Source: JASLDZ01 sp964235945 (GTDB taxonomy: Bacteria > Pseudomonadota > Alphaproteobacteria > Caulobacterales > Caulobacteraceae). From it: 64,000 nucleotides of DNA. The notes under the pieces were generated by a model, which saw nothing but the letters and a program-made list of their open reading frames with translations, had not been told where the DNA came from and searched no databases. The stretch lies in contig CAXSDV010000001.1 of NCBI GenBank assembly GCA_964235945.1, positions 1 through 64,000 of the forward strand. Reading direction: 5' to 3'. Each line of letters opens with the position of its first letter. Position 1 is the stretch's first letter. This document shows positions 50,337 to 58,304 of the stretch, one piece after another. A program made the translations under genes and the position numbers.

Positions 50337-51443
50337 TCAGCGCCGCGGCTTGGGGCGGCCGAGCAGGCGCAGGAGGTAGGGGATCATGAACACCACGCCC
50401 AGCACGCCCACCAGCAGGAAGCCGAAGGTCGCCCGGTCGAGGATGCACACCACCGCCGCGACGAACAGCACCAGGCCGATCAGCGCGATTCCGGCGTAGA
50501 CGGCGCCCCGGGCGATCCAGGGCGAGCGCGTCCCGCCGGGCGCGGCCGTGTCCGGCATGGCCGGGTGCGGCTGCGGCCGCGTTCCCGGAAAGGGCGCCCG
50601 GCCCTCGCCCGGCGGCGGGGCCGGCCCGGACGCAAGACCGGAGGCCGCGGGCTGCGGACGAGGGGGCGGAACGGGCGGCGCCTCCACCTCCACCGGGTCC
50701 GACGGCGCGGCGACGGCGGGTGGGGCGGCGGGCGCGGGCGGGGCGGCCTGCACGGGCGGCGGCTCCGCGTCCGGCACCAGACGGTCAAGTCGCTCGGCCA
50801 GCGCGTCCACCACCGCGGAACTGGCCGAACGCGGCGGCGCCTCCACCAGACGCGCCCGGGCGTCGTCGCCCTCCAGCGGCGCGGCCACCTCCACGGCGGG
50901 CTCGACGGCGGCCGGCCGGTCGGCGGAAAGCGCGAGGGCGCCGTCGGCGCGAGGGCGCAGCACGGGGGTGGGCGCCGCCGCGAAGCCCTCCACCGGCGTG
51001 AGAAACAGCGCCTTCTCCGCCGCCCGCCGCCGCACCAGGGTGTCGACCACGAGGTTTCGACCCTCCAGGTCGGCGCGCCGCCAGGGCTCGAAGGCCGCCG
51101 CCGCCTGCAGGGGCAGGCCCTCGTTCAGCAGGGCCAGCACCTGCGACCCGCGGAAGGTCTTCTCGCCCAGGTTGAAGGCGAGGGAGACGAGGGCGTCGAA
51201 CTGGTGGGCGTCCAGGGGGACGGACACGACCTGGTCCAGCAGTTCGGCCGTGCGCGACAGATCCCAGGCCAGGAGCGCCCGGGCGTCCTGCGGCGAAACC
51301 TCCACGCCTTCGCGCGCGGTGCGCACATGGCCGTGCCCCACCGTCCAGGACCCGTCGTCCAACCGCGCGGCGCGGCGGCGCAAGCCTTCGAAGGTCGCCA
51401 CGAGGTCGAGGGTGGAGCGGGTGACGCGCGGGTGGAGTTGCAT
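50337..51443 (-). CDS. spmX: SpmX-like polar muramidase (DivJ localisation factor)
   Basis: 368 aa with the SpmX layout: N-terminal T4-lysozyme-like (GH24) domain (~1-150), a Pro/Ala-rich acidic linker (~160-300), and two C-terminal TM helices (AVYAGIALIGLVLFVAAVV and FGFLLVGVLGVVFMIPYLL). In the active site the Glu is kept (ATFEGLRRRAARLDD) but the position 9 residues later, Asp20 in T4 lysozyme, is Leu; Thr at +15 is kept. The same Asp-to-Leu change is described for Caulobacter SpmX as detoxification of a captured phage lysozyme. SpmX localises DivJ to the stalked pole. ATG 51443 (MQLHPRVT) is used. Confidence 0.85.
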   Translation of the reverse strand: MQLHPRVTRSTLDLVATFEGLRRRAARLDDGSWTVGHGHVRTAREGVEVSPQDARALLAWDLSRTAELLDQVVSVPLDAHQFDALVSLAFNLGEKTFRGSQVLALLNEGLPLQAAAAFEPWRRADLEGRNLVVDTLVRRRAAEKALFLTPVEGFAAAPTPVLRPRADGALALSADRPAAVEPAVEVAAPLEGDDARARLVEAPPRSASSAVVDALAERLDRLVPDAEPPPVQAAPPAPAAPPAVAAPSDPVEVEAPPVPPPRPQPAASGLASGPAPPPGEGRAPFPGTRPQPHPAMPDTAAPGGTRSPWIARGAVYAGIALIGLVLFVAAVVCILDRATFGFLLVGVLGVVFMIPYLLRLLGRPKPRR

Positions 51444-51564
51444 GATGACCGGACCGGGACGCTTCGGAGACGTCGCGTCCGCCTTCCGCAAGATCGGGGC
51501 CGATCCGGGGCGCGTCCTAGATGCGCAAAAGGCCCGCCTCGCGGCGAGCCTTCACGTCTCCGGA

Positions 51565-51649
51565 TGGTGCGGTCGAGAAGACTCGAACTTCCACGGGTCG
51601 CCCCACAGCGACCTCAACGCTGCGCGTCTACCAATTCCGCCACGACCGC
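51565..51649 (-). tRNA. tRNA-Leu (anticodon GAG)
   Basis: Complete 85-nt class II tRNA with encoded CCA. Acceptor GCGGTCG / CGACCGC; D-arm GGCGGAATTGGTAGACGC; anticodon stem CAGCG-TTGAGGT-CGCTG giving GAG; long variable arm; T-loop AGTTCGAGTCT. Confidence 0.97.
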
Positions 51650-51715
51650 CCGTACCCGGAGGCGCGGTGGGTAGCAAACGCCGTCGCGCTTTGGAAGGGC
51701 CTTGACGCTCGGCGG

Positions 51716-52036
51716 TCAGACCGTTCCGCCCGCCATGAAGTCGTACACGTTCGCCGGGCCCGTGACGGTGATGGCGATCTTGTCGTCGTTGATCTGGATC
51801 TCGCCCCGGGCGATCGGGTGGTTGTTGGCGAGGATCCACACCTCCTCGTTCTCCCGGGCGTCCAGCGGGATCACCGCGCCGCGGCCCATGCGCAGGAGCT
51901 GCTGCATGGGCAGCTGCGAGCGCCCGAGCACCACCGAAATCTCCACCTGGACGGCCGCGACCTGACCCACGCTGGCGCCTGCTCCCCCGCCCGACGCTTG
52001 CGCGCGCCTCGGCGACGGCCACATTGGGCGGGTCAT
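51716..52036 (-). CDS. FliN-like flagellar motor switch protein (SpoA domain)
   Basis: 106 aa, mostly a SpoA/FliN C-ring domain: VQVEISVVLGRSQLPMQQLL (~28), GRGAVIPLDARENEEVWILA, NNHPIARGEIQI (~75) and a C-terminal DFMAGG. In FliN these form the base of the flagellar C-ring. It stands alone here, without other flagellar genes, so it could be the true FliN or a specialised paralogue. ATG 52036 overlaps the lipB ATG on the other strand by 2 nt; ATG 52024 is an alternative start. Confidence 0.82.
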   Translation of the reverse strand: MTRPMWPSPRRAQASGGGAGASVGQVAAVQVEISVVLGRSQLPMQQLLRMGRGAVIPLDARENEEVWILANNHPIARGEIQINDDKIAITVTGPANVYDFMAGGTV

Positions 52037-52757
52037 GCTTGCCCGCGCGTTAAGCGATCCGCATCCGGCCGCCTTCTTCCGCGACGACGAGGCGCCCGCA
52101 GGCTGGGCGGTCTCCACCGGGCGCGTCGGCTATCCGGAGGCCGCGGCGGCCATGGAGGCGCACGCGGCCGCCATCGCCGAGGGCTCGGCGGGCGAGCTCG
52201 TCTGGCTGCTGGAGCATCCGCCGCTCTACACCGCGGGAGTGTCGGCCAAGGCGCACGACCTCTTGGACGCGGGCGGCCGGCCGGTGTTCGCCACCGGGCG
52301 GGGGGGCCAGCACACCTATCACGGGCCCGGCCAGCGGGTGGCCTACGTCATGCTGGATCTGCGCGCGCGCCGGCGCGACGTGCACGCCTTCGTCCGGGCG
52401 CTGGAGGCGTGGGTGATCGAAGCGCTGGCCGAGTTCAACGTGACGGGGGAGCTGCGGCCGGGGCGCGTGGGCGTGTGGGTCGAGCGCCGCTCGCCGGGCC
52501 TGCCCACCCGCGAGGACAAGATCGCCGCCATCGGCGTGAAGGTGCGCAGGTGGGTGAGCTTCCACGGCGTCAGCCTGAACGTGGAGCCGGATCTCGACCA
52601 CTTCGCCGGCATCGTGCCGTGCGGCATCCGCGACCACGGCGTGACCAGCCTCGTCGATCTCGGCCGCCCCGCCACCCTGGACGAGGCGGACGCGGCGCTG
52701 CGCACCGCTTTCGGCCGCGTGTTCGGCCCGACGATGCAGGCCGCGCCGCCGCTCTGA
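52035..52757 (+). CDS. lipB: Octanoyl-[ACP]:protein octanoyltransferase LipB
   Basis: Transfers octanoyl to lipoyl domains, first step of endogenous lipoate attachment, 240 aa. Catalytic Cys in GIVPCGIRDHGVTS (~197) and Lys in KIAAIGVKV (~163); substrate loop GRGGQHTYHGPGQRVAYV (~88). Codon 6 is TTA, rare in this genome. The gene starts back-to-back with the FliN-like gene. Confidence 0.95.
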   Translation: MLARALSDPHPAAFFRDDEAPAGWAVSTGRVGYPEAAAAMEAHAAAIAEGSAGELVWLLEHPPLYTAGVSAKAHDLLDAGGRPVFATGRGGQHTYHGPGQRVAYVMLDLRARRRDVHAFVRALEAWVIEALAEFNVTGELRPGRVGVWVERRSPGLPTREDKIAAIGVKVRRWVSFHGVSLNVEPDLDHFAGIVPCGIRDHGVTSLVDLGRPATLDEADAALRTAFGRVFGPTMQAAPPL

Positions 52758-52778
52758 CGGCGGCGCGGCCCGCCCGCC

Positions 52779-53570
52779 TCAGAGCACGCCCAGCATGTCG
52801 GCCACCAGCGGGTGGCGCACGATGTCCGGGTCGGCCAGGCGCACCACGCCCACGTGCGGCAGGGCCTCCAGCCGGTCGGCCACGTCCGCCAGCCCCGACA
52901 CGCCGGGCAAGAGGTCCGACTGGTTGGGGTCGCCGGTGACCACCATGGTCGAGTTCCAGCCCAGCCGGGTCAGCAGCATCTTGAGCTGGCCGTAGGTGCA
53001 GTTCTGCGCCTCGTCGATCACCACGAAGGCGTTGTTGAGCGTGCGGCCGCGCATGAAGCCCACGGGGGCGATCTCGATCTGCCCCTCGGCCATCAGAGCG
53101 CGCACCCGCTTCATGGACAGCCGGTCGCTCAACGCGTCGTAGAGGGGACGCAGGTAGGGGGCGAGCTTGTCCTCCACGGCGCCGGGCAGGAAGCCCAGCG
53201 TCTCGCCCGCGTCCACCGCGGGGCGGCTCAGCACGATGCGGCCGACGCGCCCGGCCTCCAGCGCCTCCACCGCCTTGGCGATGGCGAGATAGGTCTTGCC
53301 GGTGCCGGCGGGGCCGAGCGCCAGCACGAGGCTGCGCACGTCCACCTCGTCCATCAATCGCTGCTGGGTGGGCGACTTGGCCTTGATCGTCTTGAGGTAG
53401 CCCTGCTCGCGCCCGGGCTCGGCCACGGCGCCCGGACCCGCGGGCCCGGCCCGGCCGCCCACCGGCGACCAGCCGCGCTCGACGGGCAGCCGCCGGATCT
53501 TCGCGTCGTCGAACTCGGCCACGTCCAACTCACCTTCGCGCACCATCCGCTTCAGCGCACGCTTGGTCAT
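52779..53570 (-). CDS. PhoH-like ATPase
   Basis: Cytoplasmic P-loop ATPase of 263 aa. Walker A GPAGTGKTYLAIA (~93), RPAVDAGETLGFLPG (~125), Walker B FVVIDEAQNCT (~187), and VVTGDPNQSDL (~220). PhoH proteins are predicted RNA-handling ATPases; in Alphaproteobacteria the gene commonly neighbours ybeY, which is not seen here. ATG 53570 has GGAGG 5-6 nt upstream. An intrinsic terminator lies in its leader (53608-53638). Confidence 0.9.
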   Translation of the reverse strand: MTKRALKRMVREGELDVAEFDDAKIRRLPVERGWSPVGGRAGPAGPGAVAEPGREQGYLKTIKAKSPTQQRLMDEVDVRSLVLALGPAGTGKTYLAIAKAVEALEAGRVGRIVLSRPAVDAGETLGFLPGAVEDKLAPYLRPLYDALSDRLSMKRVRALMAEGQIEIAPVGFMRGRTLNNAFVVIDEAQNCTYGQLKMLLTRLGWNSTMVVTGDPNQSDLLPGVSGLADVADRLEALPHVGVVRLADPDIVRHPLVADMLGVL

Positions 53571-53607
53571 GGGAACCTCCGGGAAGGGCCAGGGAGTGGG
53601 GGACAAG

Positions 53608-53638
53608 AAAAAAGCGCGCCCCGGGCGGGGAGCGCGCT
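53608..53638 (-). terminator. Intrinsic terminator/attenuator upstream of phoH
   Basis: Minus strand: stem AGCGCGC / GCGCGCT extended by CCC-GGG pairs, followed by TTTTTT (53608-53613), the only run of this kind in the window. It lies 38 nt before the phoH ATG, so it either ends an upstream small RNA or attenuates phoH. Confidence 0.7.
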
Positions 53639-53806
53639 CGAACGGTGGACGATGCGGAGGGACGCCTGCGGAAGGCCGCCCGGCGGACCGGGCGGCGGCG
53701 AGGGCGGGCTGTGCGAGTCCGGCTTCACCCGGGCGTGCTCCGCGTCCACGTCGCGCGTCGGCGGGGCGGGTCGCCCGGACCGAATCGCACGATCCATTGC
53801 AGTCTA
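53639..53806 (-). ncRNA. Possible small RNA or phoH leader
   Basis: Between a weak -10 (TAGACT, 53801-53806 minus strand, with GCTTCA 17 nt upstream) and the terminator at 53608 there are ~160 nt without a convincing ORF. Local inverted repeats (CGGTCCGGGCG / CGCCCGGGTGAAGCCGG) suggest structure. It does not match SRP RNA, RNase P RNA or 6S RNA as far as I can tell. Weakly supported. Confidence 0.3.
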
Positions 53807-53854
53807 GCGGGGTTTAGAAGCGGTGAAGCCCCGCCGTCGCCGCAGGAGCCGCAC

Positions 53855-54403
53855 ATGACCCCCTCCCCGACCGCCGCCCTCTACGCCCTGGGCCGCCACG
53901 CCCCCGAGCTGCCGCCCGCCGGCCGATGCTGGGTGGCCCCGACCGCCGTGCTGGTGGGCCGGGTGGTGCTGCACGCGGACGCCAGCGTCTGGTGGGGCGC
54001 GGTGCTGCGCGGCGACAACGAGCCGATCGTGGTGGGCGAGGGCTCCAACGTGCAGGACGGCGCGGTGCTGCACACGGACATGGGCTCGCCGCTGGTGCTG
54101 GGGCGCGACGTGACCGTCGGCCACCAAGCCATGCTGCACGGCTGCACGGTGGGCGACGGCTCCCTGATCGGCATCGGCGCGGTGGTGCTCAACGGCGCGC
54201 GGATCGGGCGCGGCTGCCTGATCGGGGCCAAGGCGCTGATTCCCGAGGGGCGCGAGATCCCGGACGGGTCACTGGTGACGGGCTCGCCCGGCAAGGTGGT
54301 CCGCACCCTGGACGAACCTGCGATCGCGGGGCTGCGCGCGGGGGCGCACCGCTACGTCGAGAACTGGAGGCGCTACGCCCGCGAACTCGCGCCGGTGGCG
54401 TGA
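53855..54403 (+). CDS. Gamma-carbonic anhydrase / YrdA-like hexapeptide protein
   Basis: Left-handed beta-helix protein of 182 aa with repeated hexapeptides (VLVGRVVLHADASVWWGAVL, DGSLIGIGAVVLNGARI). Zn-binding His candidates are in VLHTDMGSP, TVGHQAMLHGCTV (two His), fitting the gamma-CA/YrdA family. Whether it has carbonic anhydrase activity is unclear. ATG 53855 has AGGAG upstream; earlier frame is not credible. Confidence 0.87.
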   Translation: MTPSPTAALYALGRHAPELPPAGRCWVAPTAVLVGRVVLHADASVWWGAVLRGDNEPIVVGEGSNVQDGAVLHTDMGSPLVLGRDVTVGHQAMLHGCTVGDGSLIGIGAVVLNGARIGRGCLIGAKALIPEGREIPDGSLVTGSPGKVVRTLDEPAIAGLRAGAHRYVENWRRYARELAPVA

Positions 54404-54406
54404 GGC

Positions 54407-55153
54407 TCAGCCGGGCGCGGCGGTCCAGAGGCGCCGCAACGCCAGGTCCGCTTCGCCGTCCAGGTTGAACCACGCCGCGTGGTGGGGCGAGGCCTCCACC
54501 ACCAGCAGCGCTTCCGGCCCGCGCAGGGCGTGGGACACGCCGTTGCGCACGGCGGCCGCGTCGCTGTCGGCGCGCACCAGCCACACCCCGGCGGCGGCGC
54601 GCACCGCCGGACCCCAGGCGGCCAGCGCCTGCTCGAGGGCGCCCTCGCGAGCCGGCTCGACCGCCGCCACGGCCAAGAGCGCCCGCACGCCCACCCGGAC
54701 GGGCCTGGGCGCCGGGCGGGCGGCGACCGGGGCGGGACGGGGCGCCGGGGCGGGGTTCGGCGCAGCCGGCGGGTGCGGCGCCGCAGGCCGGGGCGCGCCC
54801 GGGGGCGTCGCGCGCACGGGGCTCGACCGCGCGGCCGGCGCGGCCGGCGCGAGCTCAGCCACCCCGGGAGGCTGGAAGGCCGCGCGGGAGCGCTGCGGCG
54901 GGGCCTGCAGCACGGGCGGGGCCGGGGCCGGCGTCGGCGCGGGAGCCGGCTCTGGAGCCGGCGCGGGGCGGAACAGGGCGGACAGCGCGTCGTCCTCGCC
55001 CGCGGGCGCGAACGGCCCGGTCGCGGCGCGCGCCACGGGCGTGGAGGCGGTGAGCCGCCCCTCGCGCACGAAGGTGGGCAGGCGCTCGGCGGGAAAGGGG
55101 CCGAAGACGCGCGCGTCCGTCAGCACCCACCAAGCGGCGGCGGCGGCGCTCAT
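54407..55153 (-). CDS. GYF_2-domain protein with Pro/Ala-rich linker, unknown function
   Basis: 248 aa. The first ~60 residues form a GYF_2-like domain (WWVLTDARVFGPFPAERLP, then TASTPVARAATGPFAPAGED), a fold that binds proline-rich or membrane partners. Residues ~62-150 are a Pro/Ala-rich disordered stretch; the last ~95 residues (VRALLAVAAVEPAREGALEQ ... LLVVEASPHHAAWFNLDGE) form a small alpha/beta domain I do not recognise. Its ATG overlaps the upstream MoCF gene stop (ATGA), so the two are coupled. Confidence 0.65.
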   Translation of the reverse strand: MSAAAAAWWVLTDARVFGPFPAERLPTFVREGRLTASTPVARAATGPFAPAGEDDALSALFRPAPAPEPAPAPTPAPAPPVLQAPPQRSRAAFQPPGVAELAPAAPAARSSPVRATPPGAPRPAAPHPPAAPNPAPAPRPAPVAARPAPRPVRVGVRALLAVAAVEPAREGALEQALAAWGPAVRAAAGVWLVRADSDAAAVRNGVSHALRGPEALLVVEASPHHAAWFNLDGEADLALRRLWTAAPG

Positions 55154-55929
55154 GCGTCCACCCGCTCCGCCTCACGGACTCCGGCGGCGAGCAGGGCGGC
55201 CTCGACCTCGCCCAGCGCCCGCTCCACCTCGTCCGGATCGCGCCCGCGCACCACGAGGTTGGCGCCGTAACCGCCGCCCTCCACCTGGAACGGATAGGAG
55301 CCCAGGCTCAGGCTCGGGTGCGCCTTGGCCACCCCCTCCAGCGGCGCGGCCAGCACCCCCTCCCCCGTGCCGACCACGCGCAGGGTGCGCGACACCACCA
55401 CCGCGCCGCCGCGCAGGCGCGGCCCCACGTCCTCCAGCATGCCGCGCATGATGGAGGGCACCCCCGCCAGCACGAACACGTTGCCGATCTGGAAGCCGGG
55501 CGGCCCGCTGACGGGGTTGCGCACCTTGGAGCCGCCCTGGGGGATGCGCGCCATGCGGCGGCGCGCGGCGTTGGGCGGCTCGCCCAGGCGCGCGGCCATG
55601 TCGGCGACCACCTCCGCGTCTTCAACGAGCGGCACGCCGAAGGCGGCGGCCACCGCGTCCGCCGTGATGTCGTCGTGGGTGGGGCCGATGCCGCCGGTGG
55701 TCACCACGTAGTCGTAGCGCGCGCGCAGGGCGTCCAGCGCCGCCACGATCTCCTCGTGCACGTCCGGCACGGTGCGCGCCTCGGCGAGGTCGACGCCGCG
55801 GGCCCCCAGCGCGCGGGCGATGTCGCGCGTGTTGGTGTCCTGGGTGCGGCCGGAGAGGATCTCGTCGCCGATCACCAGCACGGCGGCGGTGACGGGGCGG
55901 ACGGCCGCCGCCTCGGGCGTGTCGGACAT
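55150..55929 (-). CDS. MoCF_biosynth (CinA N-domain-like) molybdopterin-binding protein
   Basis: 259 aa with the MoeA/MogA-like fold. N-terminal VLVIGDEILSGRTQDTNTRD (~15) and VVTTGGIGPTHDDITADAVA (~72) are hallmarks of the CinA N-terminal/YfaY group; no deamidase domain follows. Such stand-alone proteins may be ADP-ribose pyrophosphatase-like or cofactor-binding; the role is not established. ATG 55929. It is divergent from sfsA and coupled to the GYF gene downstream. Confidence 0.85.
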   Translation of the reverse strand: MSDTPEAAAVRPVTAAVLVIGDEILSGRTQDTNTRDIARALGARGVDLAEARTVPDVHEEIVAALDALRARYDYVVTTGGIGPTHDDITADAVAAAFGVPLVEDAEVVADMAARLGEPPNAARRRMARIPQGGSKVRNPVSGPPGFQIGNVFVLAGVPSIMRGMLEDVGPRLRGGAVVVSRTLRVVGTGEGVLAAPLEGVAKAHPSLSLGSYPFQVEGGGYGANLVVRGRDPDEVERALGEVEAALLAAGVREAERVDA

Positions 55930-55974
55930 GAACGGCTTCCCTCCCGCGCGGCGATGCTGTGAGTAGGCGCGATC

Positions 55975-56709
55975 ATGCGCTTCCCGCAACCGCTCCGCCG
56001 CGCCCGCCTCGTGCGCCGCTACAAGCGCTTCCTGGCGGAGGTGGTGTTCGACGGGGAGACGGCCGAGACCACCGTCCACGTGCCCACCCCCGGCGCCATG
56101 CTGGGGCTGAACGAAGCGGGCCGCATCGCCTGGCTCTCCCGCTCGTCCGCCCCGACCCGCAAGCTGCCCTGGACGCTGGAACTGGTGGAGGCGGACGGCG
56201 GCGCGCCCGTGATCGTCAACACCCAGCTTCCCAACCGCTTGGTCGCCGAGGCTCTGGCCGCGGGCGCGATCCCCGAACTCGCCGGCTACGCCCGCATCCG
56301 CCCGGAGGTGCGCTACGGCGAGGCCAGCCGCGTCGACTTCCTGCTGGAGCACCCGGACCGGCCGCCCTGCTGGGTGGAGGTCAAGGGCGTCACGCTCTCG
56401 CGCGAGGCGGGGCTGGCCGAGTGGCCGGACTGCACCTCCGTTCGCGCGACGCGCCACGTGGGCGAGCTTTGCACGCGCCGCGCGGCGGGCGAGCGCGCGG
56501 TCGTGCTGTTCGTGGTGGGGCGCGCGGATTGCGACCGCTTCGGCTTGGCCGCCGACCTGGACCCGGCCTTCGCCACGGCGCTCGGGCGCGCTCGCCGCGC
56601 GGGCGTGGAGGCCCTATGTTACGATTGCGAGGTCGACGCTTCCGGCGTGCGGCTCGCGCGGGCCCTGCCCTGGTCGGACGGCCTCAACGAACTTCAGGAA
56701 CCCGCATGA
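55975..56709 (+). CDS. sfsA: SfsA family protein
   Basis: 244 aa. Motifs: VHVPTPGAMLGLN (~39), VNTQLPNRLVAEAL (~82), GEASRVDFLLEHPD (~114), and CWVEVKGVTLSREAGLAEWP (~132) with the Asp/Glu/Lys set of a nuclease-like fold. SfsA was named for sugar-fermentation stimulation and is now viewed as a probable nucleic-acid-binding nuclease. Overlaps map by ATGA. Confidence 0.9.
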   Translation: MRFPQPLRRARLVRRYKRFLAEVVFDGETAETTVHVPTPGAMLGLNEAGRIAWLSRSSAPTRKLPWTLELVEADGGAPVIVNTQLPNRLVAEALAAGAIPELAGYARIRPEVRYGEASRVDFLLEHPDRPPCWVEVKGVTLSREAGLAEWPDCTSVRATRHVGELCTRRAAGERAVVLFVVGRADCDRFGLAADLDPAFATALGRARRAGVEALCYDCEVDASGVRLARALPWSDGLNELQEPA

Positions 56710-57536
56710 CCCAGGTGGCCGTCTCCGACCTCGCCGACACCCCCGTCCGCACCGGCCGCATCAAGCTGCACGGGCCGGAAGACTTCGAGGGCATGCGCCG
56801 CGCCGGACGGCTCGTGGCCGAGTGCCTGGACATGGTCACGCCGCACGTCGTCCCGGGCGCGTCCACCGAGGAGCTCGACCGGCTGATCCGCGAGTATACG
56901 CTGGACCACGGCGGCCTGCCCGCGTGCCTGGGCTACCGCGGTTACATGAAAACCACCTGCATCTCGGTGAACCATGTGGTCTGCCACGGCATCCCCGGCG
57001 CGCGCACCCTGCGCGAAGGGGACGTGGCCAACATCGACCACACGGTGGTGCTGGACGGCTGGCACGGGGACACCAGCCGCATGTTCGCGGTGGGCCAGGT
57101 CGCGCCCCGCGCCGGCAAGCTGATCGACGTCACCTACGAGGCGCTGGAGCGCGGGCTGGCCGCGGTCCGCCCGGGCGCGCGCCTGGGCGATGTCGGCCAC
57201 GCCATCCAGCAACACGTGGAGGCCAACCGCATGAGCGTGGTGCGCGAGTTCTGCGGCCACGGCCTGGGCCGCGTGTTCCACGACTCGCCCAACGTGCTGC
57301 ACTACGGCCGGCCGGGCACGGGCGAGGTGCTGGCCGCCGGCATGTTCTTCACCGTCGAGCCCATGGTGAACCTGGGCAAGTCGGGCACCAAGGTGCTGGC
57401 GGACGGTTGGACGGCGGTGACGCGCGACAAGTCGCTCTCCGCCCAGTGCGAGCACTCGGTGGGCGTGACGCAGGACGGGTGCGAGGTTTTCACCCTCTCG
57501 CCGGGGGGCCTGTTCAAGCCGCCCGTCGCCGGGTGA
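56706..57536 (+). CDS. map: Methionine aminopeptidase, type I
   Basis: Removes initiator Met, 276 aa. Metal ligands: NIDHTVVLDGWHGDTSRMF (two Asp, ~117-128), CGHGLGRVFHDSPNV (His, ~190), FTVEPMVNLG (Glu, ~220) and AQCEHSVGVTQDG (Glu, ~252). The ATG overlaps the sfsA stop (ATGA). The sfsA-map-radC order is common in Alphaproteobacteria. Confidence 0.96.
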   Translation: MTQVAVSDLADTPVRTGRIKLHGPEDFEGMRRAGRLVAECLDMVTPHVVPGASTEELDRLIREYTLDHGGLPACLGYRGYMKTTCISVNHVVCHGIPGARTLREGDVANIDHTVVLDGWHGDTSRMFAVGQVAPRAGKLIDVTYEALERGLAAVRPGARLGDVGHAIQQHVEANRMSVVREFCGHGLGRVFHDSPNVLHYGRPGTGEVLAAGMFFTVEPMVNLGKSGTKVLADGWTAVTRDKSLSAQCEHSVGVTQDGCEVFTLSPGGLFKPPVAG

Positions 57537-57571
57537 TGCTGCGCCCGTAAGAGTCGGCGTACGAGGCGGGC

Positions 57572-58279
57572 ATGGACGAGGCGACCGGGGGAGTGCGCGA
57601 AGCGGCCCCGCCGCACCACCTCGGCCACCGCGACCGGCTGCGCGCCCGCGCCGCGCAAGGCGGGCTGGAGGCGCTGCCGGACTACGAACTCCTCGAGCTC
57701 TACCTGTTCCGCACCCTGCCGCGCGGCGACGTGAAGCCCCTCGCCAAGGCGCTCTTGGCGCGCTTCGGCAACCTGGAGGGCGTGCTGGCCGCGCCCGAGC
57801 GCGAGCTCGTGCGGGTGGAGGGGGTGGGCGCGGCGGCGGCGACCGACCTCAAGCTCGTGGGCGCGTTCGCCCTGCGCCTCGCCCACGGCAAGGTCGCCAA
57901 GCGCCCGGTGATCTCCTCCTGGAGCGCGCTGTTGGCCTACGTGCGCGCCGCGCTGCAGCACGAGACGCGCGAGCAGTTCCGGGTGTTGTTCCTCGACAAG
58001 AAGAACCAGCTCATCGCCGACGAGGTGATGAACCGCGGCACGGTGGACCACGCCCCCGTCTACCCGCGCGAGGTGGCGCGCCGGGCGCTGGAGCTGGCGG
58101 CCAGCGCGGTGATCCTCGTGCACAATCACCCGAGCGGCGATCCCACGCCGTCGGGCGCAGACATCGACATGACGCGGGAGGTGGTGAAGGTCGCGGGGGC
58201 GCTGGGCCTGTCGGTCCACGACCACCTGATCGTGGGGCGCGACGGGGTGGAGAGCCTCAAGGCGCGCGGGCTGATGTGA
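57572..58279 (+). CDS. radC: RadC family JAB-domain protein
   Basis: 235 aa. HhH-like N-terminal region then a JAMM/MPN-like metalloprotease domain with LVHNHPSGDPTPSGAD (Zn motif H-x-H-x-Pro-Ser-Gly-Asp, ~188). The DNA-repair role once assigned has been withdrawn; function unknown. ATG 57572, 35 nt after map. Confidence 0.92.
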   Translation: MDEATGGVREAAPPHHLGHRDRLRARAAQGGLEALPDYELLELYLFRTLPRGDVKPLAKALLARFGNLEGVLAAPERELVRVEGVGAAAATDLKLVGAFALRLAHGKVAKRPVISSWSALLAYVRAALQHETREQFRVLFLDKKNQLIADEVMNRGTVDHAPVYPREVARRALELAASAVILVHNHPSGDPTPSGADIDMTREVVKVAGALGLSVHDHLIVGRDGVESLKARGLM

Positions 58280-58304
58280 CCCGCACGCCCGGGAGCGGCG
58301 CGCC

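Noticed and set aside
53567..53797. 76-codon ORF upstream of phoH
   Set aside because: Runs through the terminator hairpin, is Pro-rich with no family resemblance, and overlaps the phoH start.
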